Below are positions 56,319 through 64,000 of a DNA stretch of 64,000 nt, one piece after another (the first letter of the stretch is position 1; every line of letters begins with the position of its first letter). A model generated the notes under the pieces. The model worked only from the letters and a program-made list of their open reading frames with translations. It did not search any database and was not told the origin of the DNA. A program made the translations under genes and the position numbers. Source of the DNA: Synechococcus sp. UW105 (GTDB lineage Bacteria; Cyanobacteriota; Cyanobacteriia; PCC-6307; Cyanobiaceae). The stretch lies in assembly GCF_900473935.1 (NCBI RefSeq), contig NZ_UCNN01000027.1, forward strand, positions 103,120-167,119, in the 5' to 3' direction.

Positions 56319-56540
56319 TCAGCTCTGGAGTTGTTGTTGACCTAACAGCCACACCACCAATTCAAGACGGCTGGTGCATCCAGTTTTGACCAACGAATGG
56401 CTCACATGGCTTTCAACGGTGCGCACACTCAGCACCAGTGCATCGGCGATGGCCTGGTTGCTGAGACCCTGCACCAATAGATCGGTGACGGCGCGTTCAG
56501 CCGGACTGAGAGAACAACTGGGCATGGCTTCACTGGACAC
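56319..56540 (-). CDS. LuxR-type helix-turn-helix protein, domain only
   Basis: A 73-residue protein made of almost only the LuxR C-terminal DNA-binding domain: CSLSPAERAVTDLLVQGLSN, then SVRTVESHVSHSLVKTGCTS and RLELVVWLL. It has no receiver or ligand domain, like the small GerE-type regulators. It is near minE on the same strand. The target genes are unknown. Confidence 0.82.
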   Translation of the reverse strand: MSSEAMPSCSLSPAERAVTDLLVQGLSNQAIADALVLSVRTVESHVSHSLVKTGCTSRLELVVWLLGQQQLQS

Positions 56541-56586
56541 GTGTGGTTGCAGTGAAGATTCCCCGTTCCGTGCAGCCGGCTTGAGA

Positions 56587-56868
56587 TCAGCCTTCGCTTT
56601 GGCTCACGGCCAGAGGTCTGCGGATCGGAAGATTGGCCACGAGAGCCGTCACCCGGTCTTCGGTCTCAAGGCTCACGTCGCCCTCGTCGAGGTCGATTTC
56701 GACGTACTTAGCCACAACCTCAAAGATTTCGCGTCGCATCTGGTCCAGCAATTCGGGGCTGAGGTCACTGCGGTCATGGGCCAGTACTAATTGCAGCCGA
56801 TCCCTGGCGGTGCTCGCACTGGCGGGCTGGCGGCGGAGCAGCTTGTCGAGGATTTCGCGCACTGTCAT
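56587..56868 (-). CDS. minE: cell division topological factor MinE
   Basis: A 93-residue protein. An N-terminal MinD-binding helix ([20 protein letters not shown]) is followed by the dimer domain [20 protein letters not shown] and [20 protein letters not shown]. It stimulates MinD ATPase to set pole-to-pole oscillation. It is 5 bases after minD in minCDE. Confidence 0.95.
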   Translation of the reverse strand: MTVREILDKLLRRQPASASTARDRLQLVLAHDRSDLSPELLDQMRREIFEVVAKYVEIDLDEGDVSLETEDRVTALVANLPIRRPLAVSQSEG

Positions 56869-56873
56869 CGGTT

Positions 56874-57689
56874 TCAGAAGATTTTCTTTTGCATCAGTCG
56901 GCGCACCTTGGCGCGAAGGCCACGCCCTTCTTTGGATGGGTCAATCAGAGGAACATCGTCTCCTTGCAGGCGACGCGCCACATTGCCGTAGGCACGAGCT
57001 GCTGGAGAACTGCTGCCGTTCAGCGTGAGGGGCTCGCCCCGGTTGGTGCTCACGATCACCTGCTCATCCTCCAGGACGAGACCAAGCAGGGGGAGGGCCA
57101 GGATGTCAGTGACATCATCGACCGCCAACATCTCTTGGCTGGCCATCATCTTGGGCCGCACCCTGTTAAGCACAAGTTGAACCGGGGTCACCCCATGGGT
57201 GTTGAGCAGTCCGATGACCCGATCGGCATCCCTAACAGCAGACACCTCAGGAGTGGTGATCACGATGGCCTCCTTTGCCGCTGCAACGGCGTTCTTGAAG
57301 CCGTCTTCGATGCCTGCTGGACAATCGATCAGCACATAATCGAATTGTTTTTCCAGCATTGCTGCAATCGTCTGCATGTCCTCTGGCTTCAGCCACTCGA
57401 GCATGCGGGGATTGCCAGCAGGAAGCAGGGCCAGGTTTGGTTCCTGTTTGTGCTTCACCAGAGCCTGCTCCAGACGGCAGCTCTCAGCAAGCACCTCCTG
57501 GGCCGTGAACACGATGCGGTTTTCCAGGCCGAGTAGCAGGTCGAGGTTGCGGAGGCCGAAATCGGCGTCAAGAACAACCGTGCGTAGCCCCAGCCTTGCC
57601 AGGGCAATGCCAAGGTTGGCCGTGAGTGTGGTTTTGCCGACCCCTCCTTTTCCAGAGCAGATCAGGATCGTTCGCGAAGTGGACGCCAC
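56874..57689 (-). CDS. minD: septum site-determining ATPase MinD
   Basis: A 271-residue protein. Deviant Walker [18 protein letters not shown] at residue 11, switch region [16 protein letters not shown] near 39, Walker B-like [13 protein letters not shown] near 118. The amphipathic membrane-targeting helix [13 protein letters not shown] is at the C-terminus. It recruits MinC to the membrane. Confidence 0.97.
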   Translation of the reverse strand: MASTSRTILICSGKGGVGKTTLTANLGIALARLGLRTVVLDADFGLRNLDLLLGLENRIVFTAQEVLAESCRLEQALVKHKQEPNLALLPAGNPRMLEWLKPEDMQTIAAMLEKQFDYVLIDCPAGIEDGFKNAVAAAKEAIVITTPEVSAVRDADRVIGLLNTHGVTPVQLVLNRVRPKMMASQEMLAVDDVTDILALPLLGLVLEDEQVIVSTNRGEPLTLNGSSSPAARAYGNVARRLQGDDVPLIDPSKEGRGLRAKVRRLMQKKIF

Positions 57690-57752
57690 GGCTCCCCGGG
57701 AAGTCGCGTCACCTTAATGGGGGTTGAAGATTCAGGCCAGCGTTTGTTCTCC

Positions 57753-58469
57753 TCAGTCCGTCGCTGGGATGGACATCCTTGCTCTCAGGCGAGGATTGGC
57801 AGGCTCAATCACGATGTCACCGGCATCGATCCGGGCTTCTTCCGCGAGGCCGGGTTGGGGCCGATCATCCGGCCCACGCGCCACTTGATCAGCAATGCGG
57901 AGCTGCAGAGGCCTGAGTTGAAGCGCAACGACTTTGGCGGAACGGTCTCCATCGCGGCCTGCATGGGCGATTCCCCGTAGACGTCCCCAGATCATGACGT
58001 CACCAGCTGCCGCGACGTTCGCGCCAGGATTCACATCGCCGAGCACTAAAAGGTCTCCGGCAGTTTCAATCTGCTCGCCTGCACGCAGGGTGCCGCGATG
58101 CAGTCGTAACTGGGTTGTGCAATCTGGCTTGGTATCGCTGGATTGGTCTCCGCTGTCATCACTGGGAGTGGCATCCGAAGCCATGGGGTCGCTCTCCAGC
58201 AGCTGCACGGGCAGGCCGAGGGCTTGGGCACTGATGGCGGTCAGCGGCTCCTGGGTGTGAAGGCTTGCGATCCTGAATCCTTCACCCTGCAATAGTTCGA
58301 TCAAGGACGACAGATCCCGGCAACGCATCTCCCAGTGATGAGAGATCAAGTTGAGAGATCCAGGCCGAAGCCTTTGCAATTGATCGGGCAAGGTGTCTTT
58401 CCAGTGCGCTTGCTTGATGGGTGGGAGCACGAGGCGCTGAAGCAGACCGGAGTTTTGATCAGCTGCCAT
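57753..58469 (-). CDS. minC: septum site-determining protein MinC
   Basis: A 238-residue FtsZ polymerisation inhibitor. The C-terminal beta-helix domain is clear: LRLHRGTLRAGEQIETAGDL near residue 121, VNPGANVAAAGDVMIWGRLR near 149 and AHAGRDGDRSAKVVALQL. The N-terminal domain is divergent, as usual. First gene of minCDE; 63 bases separate it from minD. Confidence 0.92.
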   Translation of the reverse strand: MAADQNSGLLQRLVLPPIKQAHWKDTLPDQLQRLRPGSLNLISHHWEMRCRDLSSLIELLQGEGFRIASLHTQEPLTAISAQALGLPVQLLESDPMASDATPSDDSGDQSSDTKPDCTTQLRLHRGTLRAGEQIETAGDLLVLGDVNPGANVAAAGDVMIWGRLRGIAHAGRDGDRSAKVVALQLRPLQLRIADQVARGPDDRPQPGLAEEARIDAGDIVIEPANPRLRARMSIPATD

Positions 58470-58513
58470 CAGGGTCTTTATGGAAGGGCAACGGCACGAA
58501 CCGTTGTTAGACG

Positions 58514-59785
58514 CTAGGAGGATTGAGCCGCTGCGCCTGCCGCGAGGTTGTCCAGATCATGGCGAAGCTGTGATTGGATCTCACTCGGGTGAATCAGCCA
58601 GGCTGTTGCTGCTGGAGTGGAGAGACTGTTGACGAGAGGGGACATCTGTTCCAGTCCGCGTAACGTCGTTCCGTCCCAGAGACGCAGACCTCCCCGGTAG
58701 GGGTGATAACCCCGAAGCTGCTGATGGCTCAGCCCGCAGCATTGGTCAGGATTCATCTGGGCTGTTTCGCTCAGTCGGCGAGCCAGCGCCAGAGCCTCCA
58801 ACTGCTGTGCAGGCTCAAGTTGAGCCACGCTGGTGGCCTTGAGCAGCCTGCGGTTCAGGAAGCGAGAACAAAGCTCTGCCAGGGGGGCTGGCCCCTCCTC
58901 CGCCCAGCGTTGCAAGTGATAGCCCAGCCGTAGGTCGTCATTGGCGAGGAATGTGCTTGGTGTGATGTCACGGGGGGCCCAGAGCCAGGTCTCCATGACG
59001 CGATCGCTCCAGACCTGCTCCGGGCCAAGGCGTCGCGCCTCACGGACTAATTGCTGCAGCATCCAGTTACACACCACGTTGAGGCGGTGGGTGTAGACGC
59101 TGCGATACATCAGATTGCGAACCACTAAATAATGCTCAACAGCCATCAATCCCTTGGGGGCGATGGCTAGGTCGCCATCTGGAGCCAGTGTCAGGGCGGA
59201 AAGAATTCGATCCAGATCCAGTTGTCCGTAGCGGGCGCCCGTGCTGTAGCTGTCGCGCATCAGGTAATCCAGTCGGTCGCAATCGAGCTGACTGCTCACC
59301 AGAGCCTTGATCACGCCCCGTTCTGCCTGACCGTGCTCCAGCAGTGACGCCACGGCAGCTGCGGTGCCGGGGGCGACCCTCTCAAGCAAAGGCTGGATGT
59401 CTGCATGCTCTCTCACCAGTCGAGCCGACCAGGTCTCGTGATGGAGGCCGAACATCTCTTCCCCTGTGTGGCTAAGGGGGCCATGGCCTAGGTCGTGCAG
59501 CAGGGCTGCTGCATAGAGCACGCCCTTGTGTTGCTCGAGGCTCGGATCCTGGGGAAGCAGATGGTTGAAGGCTTTGCGTGCCAGCTGAAACACCCCGAGG
59601 GAGTGGGTGAACCGGCTGGATTCGGCACCATGGAACGTGAGAAAGGCGGGGCCGAGTTGGCGGATCCGCCGCAGTCGCTGGAACGGGGAGCTATCCACCA
59701 AACCCATGACCATGGCTTCGGCGGGGTCATGGCCATCCAATTGAATGTTGCCGTGGAGCGGATCGTGATAGGTGCGCGTGGACAT
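58514..59785 (-). CDS. HD-domain phosphohydrolase
   Basis: A 423-residue protein from the ATG at 59785; a GTG four codons earlier overlaps the upstream stop as GTGA and is also possible. YHDPLHGNIQLDG at the start, then the metal site: RFTHSLGVFQLARKAF near residue 57, AALLHDLGHGPLSHTGEEMF near 87 and SSQLDCDRLDYLMRDSY near 162. It belongs to the dNTP triphosphohydrolase-like HD family. The substrate is unknown. Confidence 0.85.
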   Translation of the reverse strand: MSTRTYHDPLHGNIQLDGHDPAEAMVMGLVDSSPFQRLRRIRQLGPAFLTFHGAESSRFTHSLGVFQLARKAFNHLLPQDPSLEQHKGVLYAAALLHDLGHGPLSHTGEEMFGLHHETWSARLVREHADIQPLLERVAPGTAAAVASLLEHGQAERGVIKALVSSQLDCDRLDYLMRDSYSTGARYGQLDLDRILSALTLAPDGDLAIAPKGLMAVEHYLVVRNLMYRSVYTHRLNVVCNWMLQQLVREARRLGPEQVWSDRVMETWLWAPRDITPSTFLANDDLRLGYHLQRWAEEGPAPLAELCSRFLNRRLLKATSVAQLEPAQQLEALALARRLSETAQMNPDQCCGLSHQQLRGYHPYRGGLRLWDGTTLRGLEQMSPLVNSLSTPAATAWLIHPSEIQSQLRHDLDNLAAGAAAQSS

Positions 59786-59793
59786 CAACGCGG

Positions 59794-61059
59794 TCACGTG
59801 GCGTCCAAGGGCTCGCTGCGATCGAGCATTGCTTCCATGATTCGTTCGGCATCAATCAGCCAGCGATCACCGTCTCCGCCTGGATTCAGCGGTTCGGGTT
59901 GGTCCAGCAATCGGTCGGGTTCGAGTCCTTGCCCTTGGATGTCCCGCCCACTTGGGGTTAGGTATCCGGCCACCGTGACGGCAAGTCCGCTGCCATCGCT
60001 GAGGTTGGTGAGGGTCTGGATCAGCCCCTTGCCGAAGGTGCGACTGCCCAGCAGCAGCGAACGCTCATCATCCTGAAGGGCCCCGGCCAGAATTTCGCTG
60101 GCACTGGCGGTCCCCCCATTCACCAACGTCACCATCGGACCGTCATAGAGGGTTGGGAGGTTGGCTTGGATTGGGTCTGCAATGCCATCGCGATTGCGGG
60201 TTTCCACGATTGGTTCGTTGCTGAGGAAGGCATCGGCCACGGCCAGTCCTGCGCTCACGAGTCCGCCTGAATTGTTGCGGAGGTCAAGCACTAGGCCTTC
60301 GATTCCCTTGTCGGAAAGCTCGGCAATCGCTTCCTGCACCTGTTGGGGTACCCCTTCGCTGAACTGGGTAATACGTAGGTAGCCGAGGGTGTGCTCGTCG
60401 CGACGCAGCCGCCTGGTGCGCACGGGTCTGAGGTCGACACTGCGGCGTTCGAGGGTCAGCTCTTCGTTGGTTCCATCCGGGGCTTCAAGCGTGAGCACCA
60501 CCTGCGTTCCGGCTTCGCCGCGCAGGCGCTCTGCGGTGGTTTCCAGGCCAAGGCTGGCAGTGGATTCGCCATTCACGGCAAGCACCGCTGTTCCGCTGAT
60601 GACCTCGGCTTCCGCGGCCGGGGAGCCTTCAAGAGGTGCGATCACCACGACCCTTCCGTCAGCGTTCCCATGGGCCAATTGCAACCCCACGCCGCTGAGG
60701 CTGCCTTGATTGCTCTCTTTCATTACGGCGTAGTCATCGGGTCGGAGCAGGCGCGTGTAGGGATCCCCCAGTGGCGTCAGCATCGTTTCGATGGCGCTAT
60801 AGGCCTGTTCACTGCTTTCAATCTTTCCTTCTAAGGCCTTCTGCCGCAGTCGTTTCCAGTGAATTTTGTCGAAGCTCTCTGGGCTCACATAGCTCTGGTT
60901 CACAAGCTTCCAGCTCTCCACCACCAGCTGCTGGGCATCGTTGAGCGCCAGTGCCGGCGAGGACCAGGCAAAGCCGGTCAGGAGAAGACTGAGCAGGCAG
61001 CAAGCCAGTTGTCGCAAGGCTTTCTTGCGGCGATTAACAGTCGGCAACATCGGCTTCAT
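59794..61059 (-). CDS. ctpA: carboxyl-terminal processing protease CtpA
   Basis: A 421-residue exported serine protease. Signal peptide LACCLLSLLLTGFAWSSPAL, PDZ domain at about 115-185 (SLSGVGLQLAHGNADGRVVV), catalytic Ser in NGGTASASEILAGAL near 320 and Lys in LLGSRTFGKGLIQT near 345. In cyanobacteria CtpA trims the D1 precursor of PSII; paralogues exist, so CtpA rather than CtpB or CtpC is the best guess. I used the ATG at 61059. It is divergent from petB. Confidence 0.88.
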   Translation of the reverse strand: MKPMLPTVNRRKKALRQLACCLLSLLLTGFAWSSPALALNDAQQLVVESWKLVNQSYVSPESFDKIHWKRLRQKALEGKIESSEQAYSAIETMLTPLGDPYTRLLRPDDYAVMKESNQGSLSGVGLQLAHGNADGRVVVIAPLEGSPAAEAEVISGTAVLAVNGESTASLGLETTAERLRGEAGTQVVLTLEAPDGTNEELTLERRSVDLRPVRTRRLRRDEHTLGYLRITQFSEGVPQQVQEAIAELSDKGIEGLVLDLRNNSGGLVSAGLAVADAFLSNEPIVETRNRDGIADPIQANLPTLYDGPMVTLVNGGTASASEILAGALQDDERSLLLGSRTFGKGLIQTLTNLSDGSGLAVTVAGYLTPSGRDIQGQGLEPDRLLDQPEPLNPGGDGDRWLIDAERIMEAMLDRSEPLDAT

Positions 61060-61118
61060 ACCCGGCGCGTTCGCTGGGACGTGTTCAGTAGACTCTCGCA
61101 ATCCAAGCCCACTTCTGC

Positions 61119-61775
61119 ATGGCGAACTCCTCACCTGTCTACGACTGGTTCCAGGAACGTCTTGAAATTCAGGACATCGCTGACGACATCAGCACTAAGT
61201 ACGTGCCCCCGCACGTCAACATTTTTTATTGCCTCGGTGGGATCACCCTGGTCTGCTTCCTGATCCAGTTCGCCACTGGATTTGCGATGACCTTCTACTA
61301 CAAGCCAACTGTGGCTGAGGCTTACACCTCCGTTCAGTACCTGATGTCCGACGTCAGCTTTGGCTGGCTGATTCGCTCCGTCCATCGTTGGAGCGCCTCG
61401 ATGATGGTGCTGATGCTGATCCTGCATGTCTTCCGCGTCTATCTGACAGGTGGTTTCAAGCGGCCTCGGGAGCTCACCTGGGTGACTGGCGTCACCATGG
61501 CAGTGATCACCGTCTCCTTTGGTGTGACTGGCTACTCCCTCCCTTGGGACCAAGTCGGCTACTGGGCCGTCAAGATCGTCTCAGGTGTTCCAGCGGCAAT
61601 CCCTGTTGTTGGTGACTTCATGGTTGAGCTGCTTCGCGGAGGAGAGAGCGTTGGTCAATCCACTCTCACTCGCTTTTACAGCCTCCACACCTTTGTGATG
61701 CCCTGGCTTCTCGCCGTGTTCATGCTCATGCACTTCCTGATGATCAGGAAGCAGGGCATCTCCGGTCCCTTGTGA
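61119..61775 (+). CDS. petB: cytochrome b6
   Basis: A 218-residue, four-helix subunit of the cytochrome b6f complex. [20 protein letters not shown] near residue 30 contains Cys35, which binds the extra heme ci. Heme b His ligands lie in [20 protein letters not shown] near 85 and in [20 protein letters not shown] near 185. The length is the family's three to four residues beyond 214. It is 48 bases before petD. Confidence 0.97.
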   Translation: MANSSPVYDWFQERLEIQDIADDISTKYVPPHVNIFYCLGGITLVCFLIQFATGFAMTFYYKPTVAEAYTSVQYLMSDVSFGWLIRSVHRWSASMMVLMLILHVFRVYLTGGFKRPRELTWVTGVTMAVITVSFGVTGYSLPWDQVGYWAVKIVSGVPAAIPVVGDFMVELLRGGESVGQSTLTRFYSLHTFVMPWLLAVFMLMHFLMIRKQGISGPL

Positions 61776-61823
61776 TCCAGCGACTCACGTTCAGCTGCAC
61801 TCGAACACTCACTGGTCAATTCA

Positions 61824-62306
61824 ATGCACATCCTCAAGAAGCCTGATCTCACCGATCCAAAGCTGCGCGAAAAGCTCGCGAAGGGAATGGGTCACAACTA
61901 TTACGGCGAGCCTGCCTGGCCTAACGACCTGCTTTATATCTTCCCCGTTGTGATCCTGGGGACCATTGCCTGTGTTGTGGGCCTGGCAGTGCTTGATCCA
62001 GCCATGCTTGGTGACAAGGCTGATCCCTTCGCGACTCCGCTGGAAATCCTGCCTGAGTGGTACCTCTACCCCGTGTTCCAAATTCTGAGGGTTGTTCCGA
62101 ACAAGCTTCTTGGCATTGCTTTGCAGACCTTGGTGCCCCTTGGCCTGATGCTCGTTCCGTTCATTGAGAGCTTTAATAAGTTCCAAAACCCCTTCCGTCG
62201 TCCAGTGGCGATGGCTGTTTTCCTGTTTGGAACCGTGACCACCATTTACTTGGGCATTGGTGCTGCTCTCCCGATCGACAAGTCCCTCACCCTGGGGCTG
62301 TTCTGA
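61824..62306 (+). CDS. petD: cytochrome b6f subunit IV
   Basis: A 160-residue, three-helix protein. [20 protein letters not shown] is the usual start, and [20 protein letters not shown] near residue 75 carries the PEWY motif of the quinol oxidation site. The second gene of petBD, followed by an intrinsic terminator. Confidence 0.97.
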   Translation: MHILKKPDLTDPKLREKLAKGMGHNYYGEPAWPNDLLYIFPVVILGTIACVVGLAVLDPAMLGDKADPFATPLEILPEWYLYPVFQILRVVPNKLLGIALQTLVPLGLMLVPFIESFNKFQNPFRRPVAMAVFLFGTVTTIYLGIGAALPIDKSLTLGLF

Positions 62307-62330
62307 GTCGGATCACACACCTCCAACTTC

Positions 62331-62358
62331 AAACCCGGTCTTCGGACCGGGTTTTTTT
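62331..62358 (+). terminator. intrinsic terminator of petBD
   Basis: AAACCCGGTC pairs with GACCGGGTTT around a 4-base loop (TTCG tetraloop) and is followed by a T-run. Confidence 0.9.
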
Positions 62359-62362
62359 GTGG

Positions 62363-63856
62363 CTAAATCTCTGCTTGCTCCTCTTCTGAGGCGGGGTCAT
62401 GGTTGGGTAGAAGCTCCTCAAGGTCGAGGATTTCGACATCTTCGGGCCTGGTGCGTAAGAAGTGGTGCAGCAGCAAGAAGCCAACGATGGTCCAGGTTTG
62501 GTAGGTCCTTGATTGCTGCCCAACCCAAGTGCCAGTCGGTCCATCAAAGTATTCAGCCCATTGCTGCCTGGGTAACTGGTTGAGCTGACTCCAGTAGCTC
62601 TCTTCCAGTAGCGCCTTCATCTGCCCCATCAGCAGCACATCAGCATGGGGATGCCGCCGCTCATGCAACAGGATGGCGGCTCCGAAAAACCAGAGCAGGC
62701 TTGGCCAATGGCCGCCATTGTGATAGCTCCAAGGCCAGTTTTTGGGATCTGATCCGGTTTTGTTCTGCCATTCCAGGCCGTCCATCGGTGGATGGCAGAT
62801 ACGCATAGGCATCTGGGCCATTAAGTGATCACGGTTGTGCAGCACCAGGCGGAACAGAGCCCGTTGTTGTGGACTGGTCAGGAGCCCGAACAGGCAGCCG
62901 AGGGAATTGCCCAGGCTGTAGAAGCGAAAATCTGGACGTCCTGTCCGGATGTTTCCGATCAGGTAGCCGCCTCTGTTCTCAAGCCAATCCTGCAACCAGT
63001 CAGGAATCACCTGAGGCTGCACGTTGAATTCATTCTGGTGCTGATTTTCTCCGTATTGCTCGGTCGGCCGACGCCTCAGCACCTGCATGGTTTTGCTGGT
63101 GACCCAGTAGTGCTTGAGAAGGAATTGGCGCAGATCATGCACCCATTGCCTTGTCAGGACCAGGCGCTGATCCAACAGTCGACTGTCGTGGTGGCGTCGG
63201 CTCAGCTCCATCAATTTGATGCAACTGCGGAGGGATGCATACAGCAACACCTCCACCTCGAGGGGCGCACCCCAGACGTCCATTGGACGGTCAATCATGA
63301 ACGCGCAATCCGGCACGAACAGCACCGGTGTGCCTTCGAAGGTGGGGTGAAGGACCAGATCCAACAGCAACTGAACACCGCGTTGCACTTTCTGACTGGA
63401 GCCAAATTCTTCGTCTCCACTCCGCTTCACGTAGAGCCAGCAGAGGATTGGCCACCAGAGGCTTGCATCCACGGAGGTGATCCGACCGATGGAGCGCTGG
63501 CCATAGTCCGCGATGAGCTCGTTCCCTTCCTCCACAAAGCTGGTGGGGAAGACCCCACGGGTCTGATACGTCGTGCTCTGGAGGTCGAGGCAGACCGTGA
63601 GGAAATGACGCACCTCGTCAAATCGCTTCTGGGTCAGCAGGTAGACCATCACCGGCACGTTGTCGCGCAGGAAGATCTCTCCATAATTCAGCGCTTCGTC
63701 ATGGCTGGGATGTTCCAGAGCAGCAACGCTTCCAGCCACTGAACCTGCGACCTGGATCAGGGTTCGTTCGAAGTGCTCTCTGGCTTTTTCCACCACCTGG
63801 TCTTCCTTGGAGCTCGGCCGCACACGTTGGTGCTGCTGGCTGAAGCGTCCTGCCAT
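62363..63856 (-). CDS. alkaline/neutral invertase (GH100)
   Basis: A 497-residue cytoplasmic sucrose hydrolase with an (alpha/alpha)6 barrel. Family segments: LNYGEIFLRDNVPVMVYLL near residue 56, SIGRITSVDASLWWPILCWL near 121, FVPDCAFMIDRPMDVWGAPL near 180 and NWPWSYHNGGHWPSLLWFFG near 378. It supports sucrose turnover in marine Synechococcus. It is convergent with petD, sharing the terminator region. Confidence 0.9.
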   Translation of the reverse strand: MAGRFSQQHQRVRPSSKEDQVVEKAREHFERTLIQVAGSVAGSVAALEHPSHDEALNYGEIFLRDNVPVMVYLLTQKRFDEVRHFLTVCLDLQSTTYQTRGVFPTSFVEEGNELIADYGQRSIGRITSVDASLWWPILCWLYVKRSGDEEFGSSQKVQRGVQLLLDLVLHPTFEGTPVLFVPDCAFMIDRPMDVWGAPLEVEVLLYASLRSCIKLMELSRRHHDSRLLDQRLVLTRQWVHDLRQFLLKHYWVTSKTMQVLRRRPTEQYGENQHQNEFNVQPQVIPDWLQDWLENRGGYLIGNIRTGRPDFRFYSLGNSLGCLFGLLTSPQQRALFRLVLHNRDHLMAQMPMRICHPPMDGLEWQNKTGSDPKNWPWSYHNGGHWPSLLWFFGAAILLHERRHPHADVLLMGQMKALLEESYWSQLNQLPRQQWAEYFDGPTGTWVGQQSRTYQTWTIVGFLLLHHFLRTRPEDVEILDLEELLPNHDPASEEEQAEI

Positions 63857-64000
63857 GGCGCATGGTCTGTTCGTCCTATCTAGAAACTAGTGATGGCAAA
63901 GGTTTTGGGTAGTGGAAGCAAGTCTGGAGAAGTGTCGTGTCTCGAAGGGCTTGCGAGTTGGGTGAGTTGTGAGTTATGGTTTTGGACTGCGCGGGAGCCG

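Noticed and set aside
63857..64000. Possible rRNA operon leader at the right edge
   Set aside because: No recognisable 16S sequence is reached before the window ends; nothing can be supported.

Overview
The window is a chromosome segment of a marine Synechococcus (subcluster 5.1 type). The evidence is a complete phycobilisome-rod gene cluster that encodes both class I phycoerythrin (cpeBA) and class II phycoerythrin (mpeBA, with gamma-type linkers), next to R-phycocyanin (rpcBA) and a fused rpcG lyase-isomerase. Housekeeping and photosystem genes typical of picocyanobacteria surround it. All identifications come from reading the sequence and recalling protein families; no database search was run.

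Layout. (1) 1-7110 is an accessory island, strongly AT-rich over 1-5150. It holds a leftward cluster of an arylsulfotransferase-like protein, two small membrane proteins, a PAPS-type sulfotransferase and an edge-truncated membrane protein. A rightward string of tiny genes includes two overlapping ribbon-helix-helix-like proteins. A tyrosine recombinase sits beside a 3' tRNA remnant and a 26-bp inverted repeat that mark the probable island end. (2) 7188-14755 is core genome: small secreted proteins, an aldo/keto reductase, purM, rlpA, fused panC-cmk and a low-molecular-weight tyrosine phosphatase. (3) 14799-42001 is the phycobilisome rod region: rpcG, rpcT, rpcA/B, pebA/B, an S/U-type lyase, cpeB/A, several E/F-type HEAT-repeat lyases (cpeF/mpeV, cpeY, cpeZ, mpeU, mpeY or mpeQ), mpeC/A/B, cpeR/T/S, a set of phycoerythrin linkers, a CpcL-type rod linker with a hydrophobic tail, and a divergent phycobiliprotein-like gene with its own CpeT-like neighbour. 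Many small unknown genes are interleaved, three of them Nif11-like. (4) 42194-63856 is core genome again: tRNA-Phe, comF, an FGGY kinase, metK, rpsA, nrdR, psbB-psbT, psbM, dprA, prmC, tsaC, tRNA-Thr, minCDE, ctpA, petBD and a GH100 invertase.

How the genes work together. PebA and PebB make phycoerythrobilin from biliverdin. S/U-, T- and E/F-type lyases attach it to cysteines of RpcA/B, CpeA/B, MpeA/B and the gamma linkers, some with isomerisation to phycourobilin. The linkers stack the hexamers into rods. RpcG carries the NHCQGN motif of the lyase-isomerase, so the phycocyanin is predicted to carry phycourobilin at alpha-84 (R-PC-V type). The chromatic-acclimation regulators fciA/fciB are not in this window.

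The most interesting under-described parts are the operon at 42001-39623 (CpeT-like protein lacking a conserved segment, unknown protein, AplA-like phycobiliprotein, CpcL-type linker), the three Nif11-like genes, a free-standing CpcD-like protein, a linker fusing PE-II-type and PE-I-type domains, and the sulfotransferase island.
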